The notes under the pieces are model-generated. The model was given only the letters and a program-made list of their open reading frames with translations. It was not told where the DNA came from and did no database searches. Positions 17,169-23,726 of a DNA stretch of 23,826 bases are shown piece after piece (position 1 is the stretch's first letter; every line of letters starts with the position of its first letter). Source of the DNA: Bacteroidales bacterium. GTDB taxonomy: Bacteria > Bacteroidota > Bacteroidia > Bacteroidales > Muribaculaceae. The translations under genes and the position numbers were made by a program. The stretch is from contig SFJG01000029.1 in assembly GCA_004555955.1 (NCBI GenBank), forward strand, positions 1 to 23,826, given 5' to 3'.

Positions 17169-17242
17169 GAGCGCTCTGATTATAATTCGTTTTATCGGAC
17201 AGCAAGAATTTTTTCAAAAATAACAAGTTTTTTTGCCAAAAG

Positions 17243-17274
17243 TGTTGCATTTTGAAATATAATCACTACATTTG
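17243..17274 (+). promoter_or_regulatory. Promoter of the aromatic amino acid operon
   Basis: GTTG at 17243-17246 (one mismatch to TTTG), a 20-nt spacer and TACATTTG at 17267-17274 match the Bacteroidota consensus. Transcription would begin around 17280, about a dozen bases before the leader peptide ATG at 17293. Confidence 0.65.
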
Positions 17275-17292
17275 CAAAAAGAAACGACACAA

Positions 17293-17370
17293 ATGACGAA
17301 AAATTACTTTGCATATTATTTCTTTTACTTTTATTTTAACAAGAATAAAAGCGGGATGGTATGTGAGTAA
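17293..17370 (+). CDS. Phe/Tyr-rich leader peptide of the aromatic operon attenuator
   Basis: 25 codons, ATG 17293 to TAA 17368-17370. Codons 5-15 read YFAYYFFYFYF: five Tyr and five Phe codons plus one Ala (17305-17337). The remainder is NKNKSGMVCE. There is no Trp codon. Such a run immediately before an intrinsic terminator and a Phe/Tyr biosynthetic operon is the hallmark of a ribosome-mediated attenuation leader (compare the Phe-rich pheA leader of E. coli). The start context is A-rich without a clear Shine-Dalgarno, as is normal in Bacteroidota. The serine-glycine codons at 17350-17355 lie in the sequence that forms the antiterminator 5' arm, so reading this frame to its end would block that arm. 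Confidence 0.85.
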   Translation: MTKNYFAYYFFYFYFNKNKSGMVCE

Positions 17371-17402
17371 TCGAAATATAATTAAAACCATATAATCCCG
17401 CT
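17350..17402 (+). promoter_or_regulatory. Antiterminator hairpin of the attenuator
   Basis: AGCGGGAT (17350-17357, inside the leader reading frame) is complementary to ATCCCGCT (17395-17402). After a 2x2 internal loop, TATG (17360-17363) pairs with CATA (17389-17392). The 3' arm is the 5' arm of the terminator, so the two hairpins exclude each other. The last Phe codon of the run ends at 17337; a ribosome stalled there would reach only to about 17349 and leave the 5' arm free. A ribosome at the stop codon (17368) would cover it. Confidence 0.8.
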
Positions 17403-17420
17403 TAAGTGCGGGATTTTTTT
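17394..17420 (+). terminator. Intrinsic terminator (attenuator) in front of pheA
   Basis: Stem of 8 bp, AATCCCGC (17394-17401) with GCGGGATT (17408-17415), loop TTAAGT, and an uninterrupted run of seven T (17414-17420). It ends 7 nt before the pheA ATG, so it cannot terminate an upstream gene in any useful way other than as a leader attenuator. Confidence 0.88.
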
Positions 17421-17427
17421 GTAAACG

Positions 17428-18279
17428 ATGAAGAAAAGAGTAACCATACAAGGCGTAAAAGGCTGCTTCCACGATGCTGCGGCGCGTGCATATTTTGCCG
17501 GAGAAGATGTTGATTCGGTGCCCTGCGAGACGTTTCCGAGTATGTTCGAAACGCTCAAGACCGACGCTTCGCTCATCGGCATTGTCGCTATCGAGAATAC
17601 CATAGCCGGAAGCCTGTTGCAGAATCACGAATTGTTGCGGCTTAGCGGCTTGACTGTTGTCGGCGAATACAAAATGCGCATATCTCACGTGCTGGCAGCG
17701 CTGCCCGGGCAGACCATCGACGAACTCACCGAGGTCAATTCCCACCCGATGGCTTTGATGCAGTGCGAGCAGTTTCTTTCCGGCCATAAGAACTTGAAAA
17801 TGGTTGAGAAAAACGACACGGCAGGGAGTGCTCAAGAGATTGCCGAGCAGAAGTTGTTCGGTCACGGCGCTATTTGTGGAAAATATGCCGCCGAACTCTA
17901 CGGGCTTAACGTGCTCGTCGAAGGCATAGAGACGAATAAACGCAACTTTACGCGTTTTCTCATCGTTGCCGACCCGGTTATCGAATCCGAATTGGTCGAC
18001 CGTAAGCACATCGACAAGGCTTCGCTGGTGTTTACGCTTCCCCACACTCAAGGGAGTCTTGCCAAGATATTGACAATTTTCTCGTTCTACGACATCAACC
18101 TTTCGAAGATACAGTCAATACCCATCATCGGGCGCGAGTGGGAATATCGGTTCTTCATCGACCTTACATTCGACGACTTTACGCGCTATCGTCAGTCAAT
18201 AGAGGCTGTGCGCCCGCTTATACGTGATTTTAGAATATTAGGAGAATATACAGAATTCAAAGCGAATGAAAGCAAGTAG
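17428..18279 (+). CDS. pheA: Prephenate dehydratase with ACT domain
   Basis: 283 aa. It converts prephenate to phenylpyruvate, the committed step to phenylalanine. The catalytic domain (about 1-185) carries AIENTIAGS, DTAGSA and the signature NFTRF with T175-R176-F177. The ACT regulatory domain spans about 196-270, with GSLAKIL matching the GALA motif. The second allosteric motif, ESRP in many homologues, is QSIP here (KIQSIPIIG), so Phe feedback may differ from that of well-studied enzymes. No chorismate mutase domain is fused; that domain sits on the DAHP synthase of this operon. It is the first structural gene after the attenuator. The aminotransferase start codon overlaps its end by 14 nt, indicating translational coupling. 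Confidence 0.95.
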   Translation: MKKRVTIQGVKGCFHDAAARAYFAGEDVDSVPCETFPSMFETLKTDASLIGIVAIENTIAGSLLQNHELLRLSGLTVVGEYKMRISHVLAALPGQTIDELTEVNSHPMALMQCEQFLSGHKNLKMVEKNDTAGSAQEIAEQKLFGHGAICGKYAAELYGLNVLVEGIETNKRNFTRFLIVADPVIESELVDRKHIDKASLVFTLPHTQGSLAKILTIFSFYDINLSKIQSIPIIGREWEYRFFIDLTFDDFTRYRQSIEAVRPLIRDFRILGEYTEFKANESK

Positions 18280-19435
18280 AATAGAGCCGGCACAGCGAGT
18301 GTCGATGGTTAAGGAATACTATTTTTCCAAGAAACTCAAGGAGGTTGCACGCCTGAATGCCGAAGGTCGCGACATCATATCGTTGGGCATCGGAGGTCCC
18401 GACCGTCCGCCGCACGCCCGCGTCGTCGACACTCTCTGCGAGTATGCTCATCGCAGCGATACGCACGGCTATCAACCCTATGTCGGTCCCGTCGAACTTC
18501 GTCAGGCGTATGCCGATTGGTATCGCCGTTGGTACGGCGTAGAACTCAATCCGGCTAACGAAATTCAGCCGCTTATCGGTTCGAAAGAAGGCATCTTGCA
18601 CATCACTTTGGCTTTTGTCAACCCCGGAGATGGCGTTTTGGTGCCAAATCCCGGCTATCCGACCTACACGTCGGTAAGCCGATTGGCAGGTGCCGAGATT
18701 TTCACATACAACCTCAAGGAAGAAAACGCGTGGTATCCCGACTTCGACGAGTTGGAGTCGATGCCGTTAGACCGCATTAAACTCATGTGGGTCAACTATC
18801 CCAATATGCCGACAGGGGCACCTGCTACGCACGAGTTGTACGAGAAAATCGTCGACTTCGGCCGACGCCACAACATCTTGATTGTCAACGACAATCCTTA
18901 CAGTTTTATACTAAACGACAACCCGATAAGTATGCTCTCGGTCGAAGGAGCAAAAGATGTGGTGATTGAGATGAACTCGTTGAGCAAGTCGCACAATATG
19001 GCAGGATGGCGTATGGCAATGTTAGCGTCGAATGCGCAGTTCGTCGAGTGGGTGCTAAAGGTTAAGTCGAACATCGATTCCGGTCAATTCCGTCCGGCAA
19101 TGCTTGCCGCCGTCGAAGCGCTCAAGTGCGACAGCGACTGGTTCGACGAACTCAACGCTGTCTACGCACGCCGTCGCAGAGTTGCCGAACGCATTATGGA
19201 CGCGCTCGGTTGTACGTTCGACCCACGTCAGCGAGGACTTTTCTTGTGGGGAAAAATTCCCGATGCGGCGGAATCGTCCGAGAAGTTTGCCGACAACATT
19301 CTCTACAACGCACGAGTGTTTATCACCCCCGGATTTATCTTCGGCAGCAACGGCGAGAGATTTATCAGAATCTCACTTTGCGCAACCGAAGAAAAAATGG
19401 AAGAGGCATTAACAAGAATAAAACAAACAATATAG
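18266..19435 (+). CDS. Class I/II PLP-dependent aminotransferase (aromatic amino acid operon)
   Basis: 389 aa, fold type I aminotransferase. The PLP lysine is K241 in NSLSKSHNMAGWR. Other family marks are VNYPNMPTG (Asn contact to PLP), NDNPYSFI (Asp/Tyr contacts) and a C-terminal arginine region ERFIRISLC for the substrate carboxylate. From its place between pheA and the DAHP synthase gene it most likely transaminates phenylpyruvate and hydroxyphenylpyruvate to Phe and Tyr. A prephenate-to-arogenate activity, or a DapL-like activity (the sequence is of that broad subfamily), cannot be ruled out. It overlaps pheA by 14 nt and is followed after 2 nt by the next gene. Confidence 0.88.
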   Translation: MKASRIEPAQRVSMVKEYYFSKKLKEVARLNAEGRDIISLGIGGPDRPPHARVVDTLCEYAHRSDTHGYQPYVGPVELRQAYADWYRRWYGVELNPANEIQPLIGSKEGILHITLAFVNPGDGVLVPNPGYPTYTSVSRLAGAEIFTYNLKEENAWYPDFDELESMPLDRIKLMWVNYPNMPTGAPATHELYEKIVDFGRRHNILIVNDNPYSFILNDNPISMLSVEGAKDVVIEMNSLSKSHNMAGWRMAMLASNAQFVEWVLKVKSNIDSGQFRPAMLAAVEALKCDSDWFDELNAVYARRRRVAERIMDALGCTFDPRQRGLFLWGKIPDAAESSEKFADNILYNARVFITPGFIFGSNGERFIRISLCATEEKMEEALTRIKQTI

Positions 19436-19437
19436 AT

Positions 19438-20508
19438 ATGGAAACCATTAAACCTATACAATTTAAAGGAGTCGACAACAAGCGACCGATAATCATAGCA
19501 GGTCCGTGCAGTGCCGAGACAGAAGAACAAGTAATGTCGACGGCAACCGATTTGGCTAAAGCAGGGATAAAAATCTTCAGAGCAGGCATCTGGAAACCTC
19601 GCACCAAGCCGGGCGGCTTCGAAGGTATCGGCGAAGAAGGCCTCGTATGGCTCGAACGCGTGCAAAAAGAGACCGGTATGCTCGTGGCTACCGAAGTGGC
19701 TACGCGCCAACACGTTGAGGCAGCCCTCAAGCACGGCGTCGATGTGCTCTGGATTGGCGCTCGAACCTCGGCAAATCCTTTCGCTATGCAAGAAATCGCC
19801 GATACGCTCAAAGGCGTCGACGTGCCCGTGCTCGTCAAAAACCCGGTCAACCCCGACTTGGAACTCTGGATTGGAGCAATGCAACGTCTCCACAATGCCG
19901 GAATAACCCGCATTGGCGCAATCCATCGCGGATTCAGCGCATACGGCAAACACCTCTATCGCAACATGCCGCAATGGCACATCCCAATCGAATTGCGCCG
20001 TCGTTTGCCAAACATGACCATCTTCTGCGACCCCTCACACATCGGTGGTAAGCGCGAACTCGTCGCTCCGCTCTCGCAACAGGCTATGGACCTCGGATTC
20101 GACGGTTTGATTATCGAATCGCATTGCGACCCCGACTGCGCCTGGAGCGACAAGAGTCAACAAGTTAATCCCGAAGTGCTCAACTTCATTCTCAACACAT
20201 TGGTAGTGCGCGACACAACACAAACCACCGAAAGCCTTACGCTCCTGCGTCAGCAAATCGACCAAATCGACGGCGAAATCATCGAGGCGCTTGCCAAACG
20301 TATGCGCGTAAGCCGCGAAATCGGTCAGTACAAGAAAGAGCACAGCATGCCCGTCCTACAGACAGGACGCTACGACGATGTGCTCAACACGCGCGCTCGC
20401 AATGCCGAAGAAATGGGCATGAGCGGCGACTTTATGAAGACCGTCTATCAGGCTATCCACGAAGAATCGGTTCGTCAGCAAATCGAAGTGTTGAACAATA
20501 GACTTTAG
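19438..20508 (+). CDS. Bifunctional DAHP synthase - chorismate mutase (C-terminal AroQ domain)
   Basis: 356 aa from ATG 19438, 2 nt after the aminotransferase stop; the longer open frame upstream overlaps that gene and is not coding. Residues 1-255 are a type I DAHP synthase of the AroF/KDO8P-synthase-like subgroup: AGPCSAE (21-27, C24 metal ligand), KPRT (53-56), GARTSAN and DPSH (198-201). It condenses erythrose-4-phosphate and PEP, the entry step of the shikimate pathway. Residues about 265-356 are an AroQ chorismate mutase (LRQQIDQID with R271, AKRM, QYKKEH), which turns chorismate into prephenate. This DAHPS-then-CM order is established in Prevotella and Porphyromonas enzymes, where the mutase domain also mediates prephenate inhibition of the synthase. 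The fusion couples the first and branch-point steps in one polypeptide. Confidence 0.95.
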   Translation: METIKPIQFKGVDNKRPIIIAGPCSAETEEQVMSTATDLAKAGIKIFRAGIWKPRTKPGGFEGIGEEGLVWLERVQKETGMLVATEVATRQHVEAALKHGVDVLWIGARTSANPFAMQEIADTLKGVDVPVLVKNPVNPDLELWIGAMQRLHNAGITRIGAIHRGFSAYGKHLYRNMPQWHIPIELRRRLPNMTIFCDPSHIGGKRELVAPLSQQAMDLGFDGLIIESHCDPDCAWSDKSQQVNPEVLNFILNTLVVRDTTQTTESLTLLRQQIDQIDGEIIEALAKRMRVSREIGQYKKEHSMPVLQTGRYDDVLNTRARNAEEMGMSGDFMKTVYQAIHEESVRQQIEVLNNRL

Positions 20509-20513
20509 TAACG

Positions 20514-21287
20514 ATGAGAATACTTATTATAGGCGCAGGCAAGATGGGGACATTCTTCTCCGACCTGCTCTGCTTCAAGCACACCGTAGGCATCTTCGAT
20601 ACCGACCCGCAACGGCTTCGCTTCACCTTCAACACCCAGCGAATGACCGACCCCGAAGAAATACGCACCTTCAACCCCGAACTCGTCATCAACGCTGCTA
20701 CCGTCAAGTTTACACTCGACGCATTCCGAATGGTGATGCCATACGTCGCTAAAGAGTGCATCCTTGCCGACATCGCATCCGTCAAGACCGGTTTGCCCGA
20801 ATTCTATGCCGATTGCAACCACCCATTCGTCAGCACACACCCAATGTTCGGACCAACATTCGCCTCGTTGAGCAATCTGTCGAACGAAAACGCCATCATC
20901 ATCTCCGAAGGCGACCATCTCGGCAAAATCTTCTTCAAAGACCTCTACAGCGAACTGCATCTCAACATCCGAGAATACACGTTCAAAGAACACGACGAAG
21001 TGATTGCATACTCATTGTCGATACCATTTGCGTCAACCCTCGTTTTCGGTAGCATAATGAAGCATCAAGACGCTCCCGGTACAACCTACAAACGACATAT
21101 GGCAATCGCACACGGGCTAATGTCGGAAGACGATTACTTGCTCACCGAGATACTTTTCAATCCAAACACAATAAGCCAATTGACCAACATCCAAGAAAAG
21201 TTAGAGCAACTCAAAGAAATCATCGCACGAAAAGACTCTGCCGCCATGCGCGACTTCCTCGAGTCGGTTCGCCAAAACTTAAAGTAG
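20514..21287 (+). CDS. tyrA: Prephenate dehydrogenase
   Basis: 257 aa, short because it lacks ACT and chorismate mutase domains, as is common in Bacteroidota. It oxidatively decarboxylates prephenate to 4-hydroxyphenylpyruvate using NAD(P). The Rossmann motif IIGAGKMG lies at the N-terminus. DIASVKTGL and STHPMFGP carry the catalytic-site residues, with H109 in THPMFGP. The gene starts 5 nt after the DAHP synthase stop and ends the operon. With pheA, the aminotransferase and chorismate mutase it completes both branches from chorismate to Phe and Tyr. rlmH faces it from the other strand with only 9 nt between stop codons and no clear terminator. Confidence 0.93.
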   Translation: MRILIIGAGKMGTFFSDLLCFKHTVGIFDTDPQRLRFTFNTQRMTDPEEIRTFNPELVINAATVKFTLDAFRMVMPYVAKECILADIASVKTGLPEFYADCNHPFVSTHPMFGPTFASLSNLSNENAIIISEGDHLGKIFFKDLYSELHLNIREYTFKEHDEVIAYSLSIPFASTLVFGSIMKHQDAPGTTYKRHMAIAHGLMSEDDYLLTEILFNPNTISQLTNIQEKLEQLKEIIARKDSAAMRDFLESVRQNLK

Positions 21288-21296
21288 GGCACACGT

Positions 21297-21770
21297 TTAC
21301 GGATGATGGTACGGCTCATTGTTGAGAATAGTGAACGCCCGATATAACTGCTCCGTAAAAATCAGCCTAATCAAATCGTGAGGAAATGTCATTTTCGATA
21401 ATGATATTTCCTCATTTGCTCTGCTATGGACCTCCGCCGAAAAACCATAAGGACCACCGATGCAGAACACCAGCCGACGAGGCACCGTCTGCATCTTCTT
21501 CGCAATAAATGCAGAAAACTCCACCGACGTGCGCTCTCGACCATGCTCGTCGAGCAAAACTACATAGTCGGAACGCTCCAGCGTCGCCAAAATATTATTG
21601 CCCTCAGCCACCTTCTGCTGCTCTTGGCTAAGACTCTTCGACGTGCGAGCATCAGCAATATACTGTATCTCAAACGGACAATAGCGCCCAATACGCTTAC
21701 TATATTCCTCAATTCCGGCGTTCAAATAACTGTGATTAGTCTTCCCAACCACAAAAAGGCAGATTTTCAT
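21297..21770 (-). CDS. rlmH: 23S rRNA (pseudouridine1915-N3)-methyltransferase
   Basis: 157 aa, the usual length of this SPOUT-class enzyme. It methylates N3 of pseudouridine 1915 in helix 69 of 23S rRNA on assembled 70S ribosomes. The trefoil-knot SAM site is CIGGPYGFS (residues 103-111). The conserved C-terminus is FPHDLIRLIFTEQLYRA and then NNEPYHHP. The gene converges on tyrA and diverges from nadC. The ORF ends directly after the conserved PYHH motif, so no extension is missing. Confidence 0.95.
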   Translation of the reverse strand: MKICLFVVGKTNHSYLNAGIEEYSKRIGRYCPFEIQYIADARTSKSLSQEQQKVAEGNNILATLERSDYVVLLDEHGRERTSVEFSAFIAKKMQTVPRRLVFCIGGPYGFSAEVHSRANEEISLSKMTFPHDLIRLIFTEQLYRAFTILNNEPYHHP

Positions 21771-21794
21771 ATCAAAAACTACAATTTTAATTCA

Positions 21795-21802
21795 TATCTT
21801 TG
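21795..21802 (+). promoter_or_regulatory. Candidate -7 box (TATCTTTG) for nadC
   Basis: TATCTTTG matches TAnnTTTG and ends 46 nt before the nadC ATG at 21849. The -33 region is poor. It overlaps the region expected to hold the start of the rlmH transcript. Confidence 0.45.
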
Positions 21803-21813
21803 CAACAAGATTA

Positions 21814-21821
21814 CAAAATTA
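21814..21821 (-). promoter_or_regulatory. Candidate -7 box (TAATTTTG) for rlmH
   Basis: On the minus strand TAATTTTG matches TAnnTTTG, 43 nt upstream of the rlmH ATG. No convincing -33 box. Confidence 0.4.
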
Positions 21822-21848
21822 GAAAAAATAATCAAAAAACATAAAGTT

Positions 21849-22700
21849 ATGAAGACAAAAGACGAACTCATCGACGACCTCTTGACACTTGCATTCGCCG
21901 AAGACATCGGCGACGGCGACCATACAACACTCTGTTGCATCCCCGACGACGAAATAGGACGTCAACACCTACTCATCAAAGAAGAAGGCATCCTCGCAGG
22001 CGTCGACATCGCTCTGAAAGTATTCCAAAAATTCGACCCAACACTTCGCGTAACAGTATACATCAACGACGGCGCACACGTCCGTCCCGGCGACATCGCA
22101 TTCGTCGTCGAAGGGCGAGTACGCTCACTGCTCCAAACCGAGCGCCTCATGCTCAACATAATGCAGCGAATGAGCGGCATCGCTACAATGACAGCAAAAT
22201 ATGCAGCCGAACTCAAAGGCCTTAAAACCAAAGTGCTCGACACCCGCAAAACAACACCCGGACTCCGTATGCTCGAAAAAGAAGCCGTAAAAATCGGCGG
22301 CGGCGTGAACCATCGCATCGGGCTCTTCGACATGATTCTCCTCAAAGACAACCACGTCGACTTCGCCGGAGGCATTCGACAAGCCATCACAAAAGCAAAC
22401 GACTACATCAAGCAAAACCATAAAGACGGCATGAAGATAGAAATCGAAGTGCGCAACTTCGACGAGCTCAACCAAGCCATCGAAACCGGAGGCATCGACC
22501 GCATAATGCTCGACAACTTCACACCCGCCGACACCCGTAAAGCCGTCGAAATCATTGCCGGACGCTACGAAACAGAGTCGTCAGGCGGTATAACCTTCGA
22601 CACACTTCGTCAATACGGCGAATGCGGCGTCGACTACATCTCCGTAGGCGCGCTGACACACTCCGTCAAAGGACTCGATATGAGCTTCAAAGCCTGTTAG
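21849..22700 (+). CDS. nadC: Nicotinate-nucleotide pyrophosphorylase (quinolinate phosphoribosyltransferase)
   Basis: 283 aa from ATG 21849. A longer in-frame extension to 21426 runs antisense through rlmH and across the promoters, so it is rejected. The enzyme converts quinolinate and PRPP to nicotinate mononucleotide, CO2 and pyrophosphate, the third step of de novo NAD synthesis. Family motifs: EDIGDGDHTT near the N-terminus, DTRKTTPGLR (131-140), then EKEAVKIGGGVNHR, LLKDNHV and the C-terminal phosphate-binding GGITFDTLRQYGECGVDYISVGALTHS region. Neither nadA nor nadB is in the window. Confidence 0.96.
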   Translation: MKTKDELIDDLLTLAFAEDIGDGDHTTLCCIPDDEIGRQHLLIKEEGILAGVDIALKVFQKFDPTLRVTVYINDGAHVRPGDIAFVVEGRVRSLLQTERLMLNIMQRMSGIATMTAKYAAELKGLKTKVLDTRKTTPGLRMLEKEAVKIGGGVNHRIGLFDMILLKDNHVDFAGGIRQAITKANDYIKQNHKDGMKIEIEVRNFDELNQAIETGGIDRIMLDNFTPADTRKAVEIIAGRYETESSGGITFDTLRQYGECGVDYISVGALTHSVKGLDMSFKAC

Positions 22701-22820
22701 TAGGCTACATATACCCGAGGGCATACAATAATCCTCAAGTTATCGGGGTGTTACTAACTGCTGAAAGTCAAGCGATTTGCACGTTTTGAGCAAAAAAATC
22801 AAAATATAATTTCCAAATAA
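22701..22820. other. AT-rich intergenic stretch between nadC and the tRNA promoter
   Basis: No gene is seen. Weak interrupted hairpin potential exists (AGCCT/AGGCT at 22691-22706 across the nadC stop, and CGAGG/CCTC near 22715-22737), but neither has a T-tract, so no terminator is claimed. Confidence 0.4.
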
Positions 22821-22852
22821 TTTGGAATATTAAAAAAATGCAGTTAACTTTG
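22821..22852 (+). promoter_or_regulatory. Promoter of the tRNA-Ser pair
   Basis: TTTG at 22821-22824, a 20-nt spacer and TAACTTTG at 22845-22852 give an exact Bacteroidota consensus, 27 nt before the first tRNA. Confidence 0.75.
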
Positions 22853-22879
22853 CACTCGCAAAAGACAATTCAGCAACCC

Positions 22880-22966
22880 GGAGAGGTGGGTGAGTGGCTG
22901 AAACCAACAGTTTGCTAAACTGTCGTAGGAGTAATCCTACCACGAGTTCGAATCTCGTCCTCTCCG
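22880..22966 (+). tRNA. tRNA-Ser (anticodon GCU)
   Basis: Acceptor arms GGAGAGG (22880-22886) and CCTCTCC (22959-22965) pair fully, with G as discriminator at 22966. The anticodon GCT is at 22914-22916 in TTTGCTAAA. A long variable arm (GTAGGA/TCCTAC) marks a class II tRNA. The T-arm contains GTTCGAATC. CCA is not encoded. Confidence 0.95.
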
Positions 22967-22988
22967 CACATTTTTAGAACAATCGACA

Positions 22989-23073
22989 GGAGAGATGGCA
23001 GAGTGGTCGATTGCGGCGGTCTTGAAAACCGTTGAAGTGAGAGCTTCCGGGGGTTCGAATCCCTCTCTCTCCG
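22989..23073 (+). tRNA. tRNA-Ser (anticodon UGA)
   Basis: Acceptor arms GGAGAGA (22989-22995) and TCTCTCC (23066-23072), discriminator G at 23073. The anticodon TGA is at 23023-23025 in CTTGAAAA. It has a class II variable arm, and the T-loop GGTTCGAATCC. It lies 22 nt after the first tRNA and is probably processed from the same transcript. Confidence 0.95.
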
Positions 23074-23081
23074 CAGAGAGT

Positions 23082-23111
23082 GAGACTGTCTAACTTTGGT
23101 TAGACAGTCTC
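23082..23111 (+). terminator. 13-bp hairpin ending the tRNA unit
   Basis: GAGACTGTCTAAC (23082-23094) and GTTAGACAGTCTC (23099-23111) pair perfectly around a TTTG loop. The downstream TTATACTTATTATA is AT-rich but lacks a long T run. The hairpin also faces the end of the HNH ORF on the minus strand and could act in both directions. Confidence 0.65.
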
Positions 23112-23120
23112 TTATACTTA

Positions 23121-23426
23121 TTATACATCAAAGGCGTTTCCTTTGCCAAGATTGCATTTCTCACACTTTGTCTCAAGATTATCGAGAGTTGTTTCGCCTC
23201 CTTTTGACCAGGGTAAAATATGATCAACATGTAATGTTACATTGTGGTCTTTAAGAGGACTTCTGCCACATTTTTTGCAAGTAAACCCATCTCGCATTAA
23301 AATTTTAAAGCGCATTCTTAGTGAAATTTCTCTTTTGGTCTTATGTCCTCCTTTCTCTTTTGTGCAATTAGCTTCTTTTTGGTTAGAAGAAATTTCTTCT
23401 GTGGCATTTGTATATGTTAATTGCAC
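23121..23426 (-). pseudogene. HNH endonuclease domain (3' part of a frameshifted gene)
   Basis: 101 codons from a GTG. The HNH zinc-finger nuclease core is clear: FTCKKCG (CxxC), LHVDHILPWSKGGET (catalytic His), then LETKCEKCNLGKGN (second CxxC and Asn). The preceding KTKREISLRMRFKILMRDGFTC also matches free-standing HNH endonucleases of mobile elements. The upstream repeat domain lies in a different frame (23383-23634), and the only start available here is an internal GTG without a visible ribosome site. I therefore read the two ORFs as halves of one broken gene. The stretch is much richer in A+T than its neighbours, which fits recent acquisition. Autonomous expression of this half cannot be excluded. 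Confidence 0.7.
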
Positions 23427-23634
23427 TTCTGCTTGGTCTTAATCCTGCAAGCGATAAGACTTTAAACCAGGAACCAAATCTTCTCGTTTGGGTGCATGTT
23501 GAATACTTGCCTAGTTTGCTGTATTCTTCCATTGTTAACGTATCGTTACCCAATTTCTCGGCTACTCTTTTTATATCGTTCAAGAGCTCTTCGTTTGTCG
23601 AATTCCTATGATATTCTTTTAAAATAAACTCCAT
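23383..23634 (-). pseudogene. Homing-endonuclease-associated repeat domain (5' part of the broken HNH gene)
   Basis: 83 codons from ATG. NSTNEELLNDIKRVAEKLG ... LTMEEYSKLGKYSTCTQTRRFGSWFKVLSLAGLRPSRS matches the repeat found N-terminal to HNH domains in homing-type endonucleases, thought to aid DNA binding. After RPSRS the frame runs into unrelated residues (AINIYKCHRRNFF) and a stop. A +1 shift at about 23424-23430 would instead give QLTYTNATEE and continue into the HNH ORF. Relatives often have a second repeat between the two domains; here only about 30 residues separate them, so an internal deletion may also have occurred. Confidence 0.65.
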
Positions 23635-23726
23635 AATTATAATTCAAATATTCATAATTTCTCTAGCACATCTATTTTTTTATTATTTGATACCGTAAAA
23701 TTAGGTAATAAATTTATAACCGCCAA

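Noticed and set aside
17169..17292. Riboswitch or T-box upstream of pheA
   Set aside because: The space between promoter and terminator is about 115 nt and is largely taken by the leader ORF; no T-box or other aptamer features were recognised, and the coding pattern explains the region.
19126..19437. N-terminal extension of the DAHP synthase-chorismate mutase
   Set aside because: It overlaps the aminotransferase gene out of frame and resembles no domain; the family starts at METIKP, ATG 19438.
21426..21848. N-terminal extension of nadC
   Set aside because: It runs antisense through rlmH and across both promoters; NadC homologues begin at about the ATG at 21849.
22989..23120. Confirmed attachment site at the second tRNA-Ser
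   Set aside because: No second copy of the tRNA 3' end and no integrase lie within the window, so only a suggestion in the findings is justified.
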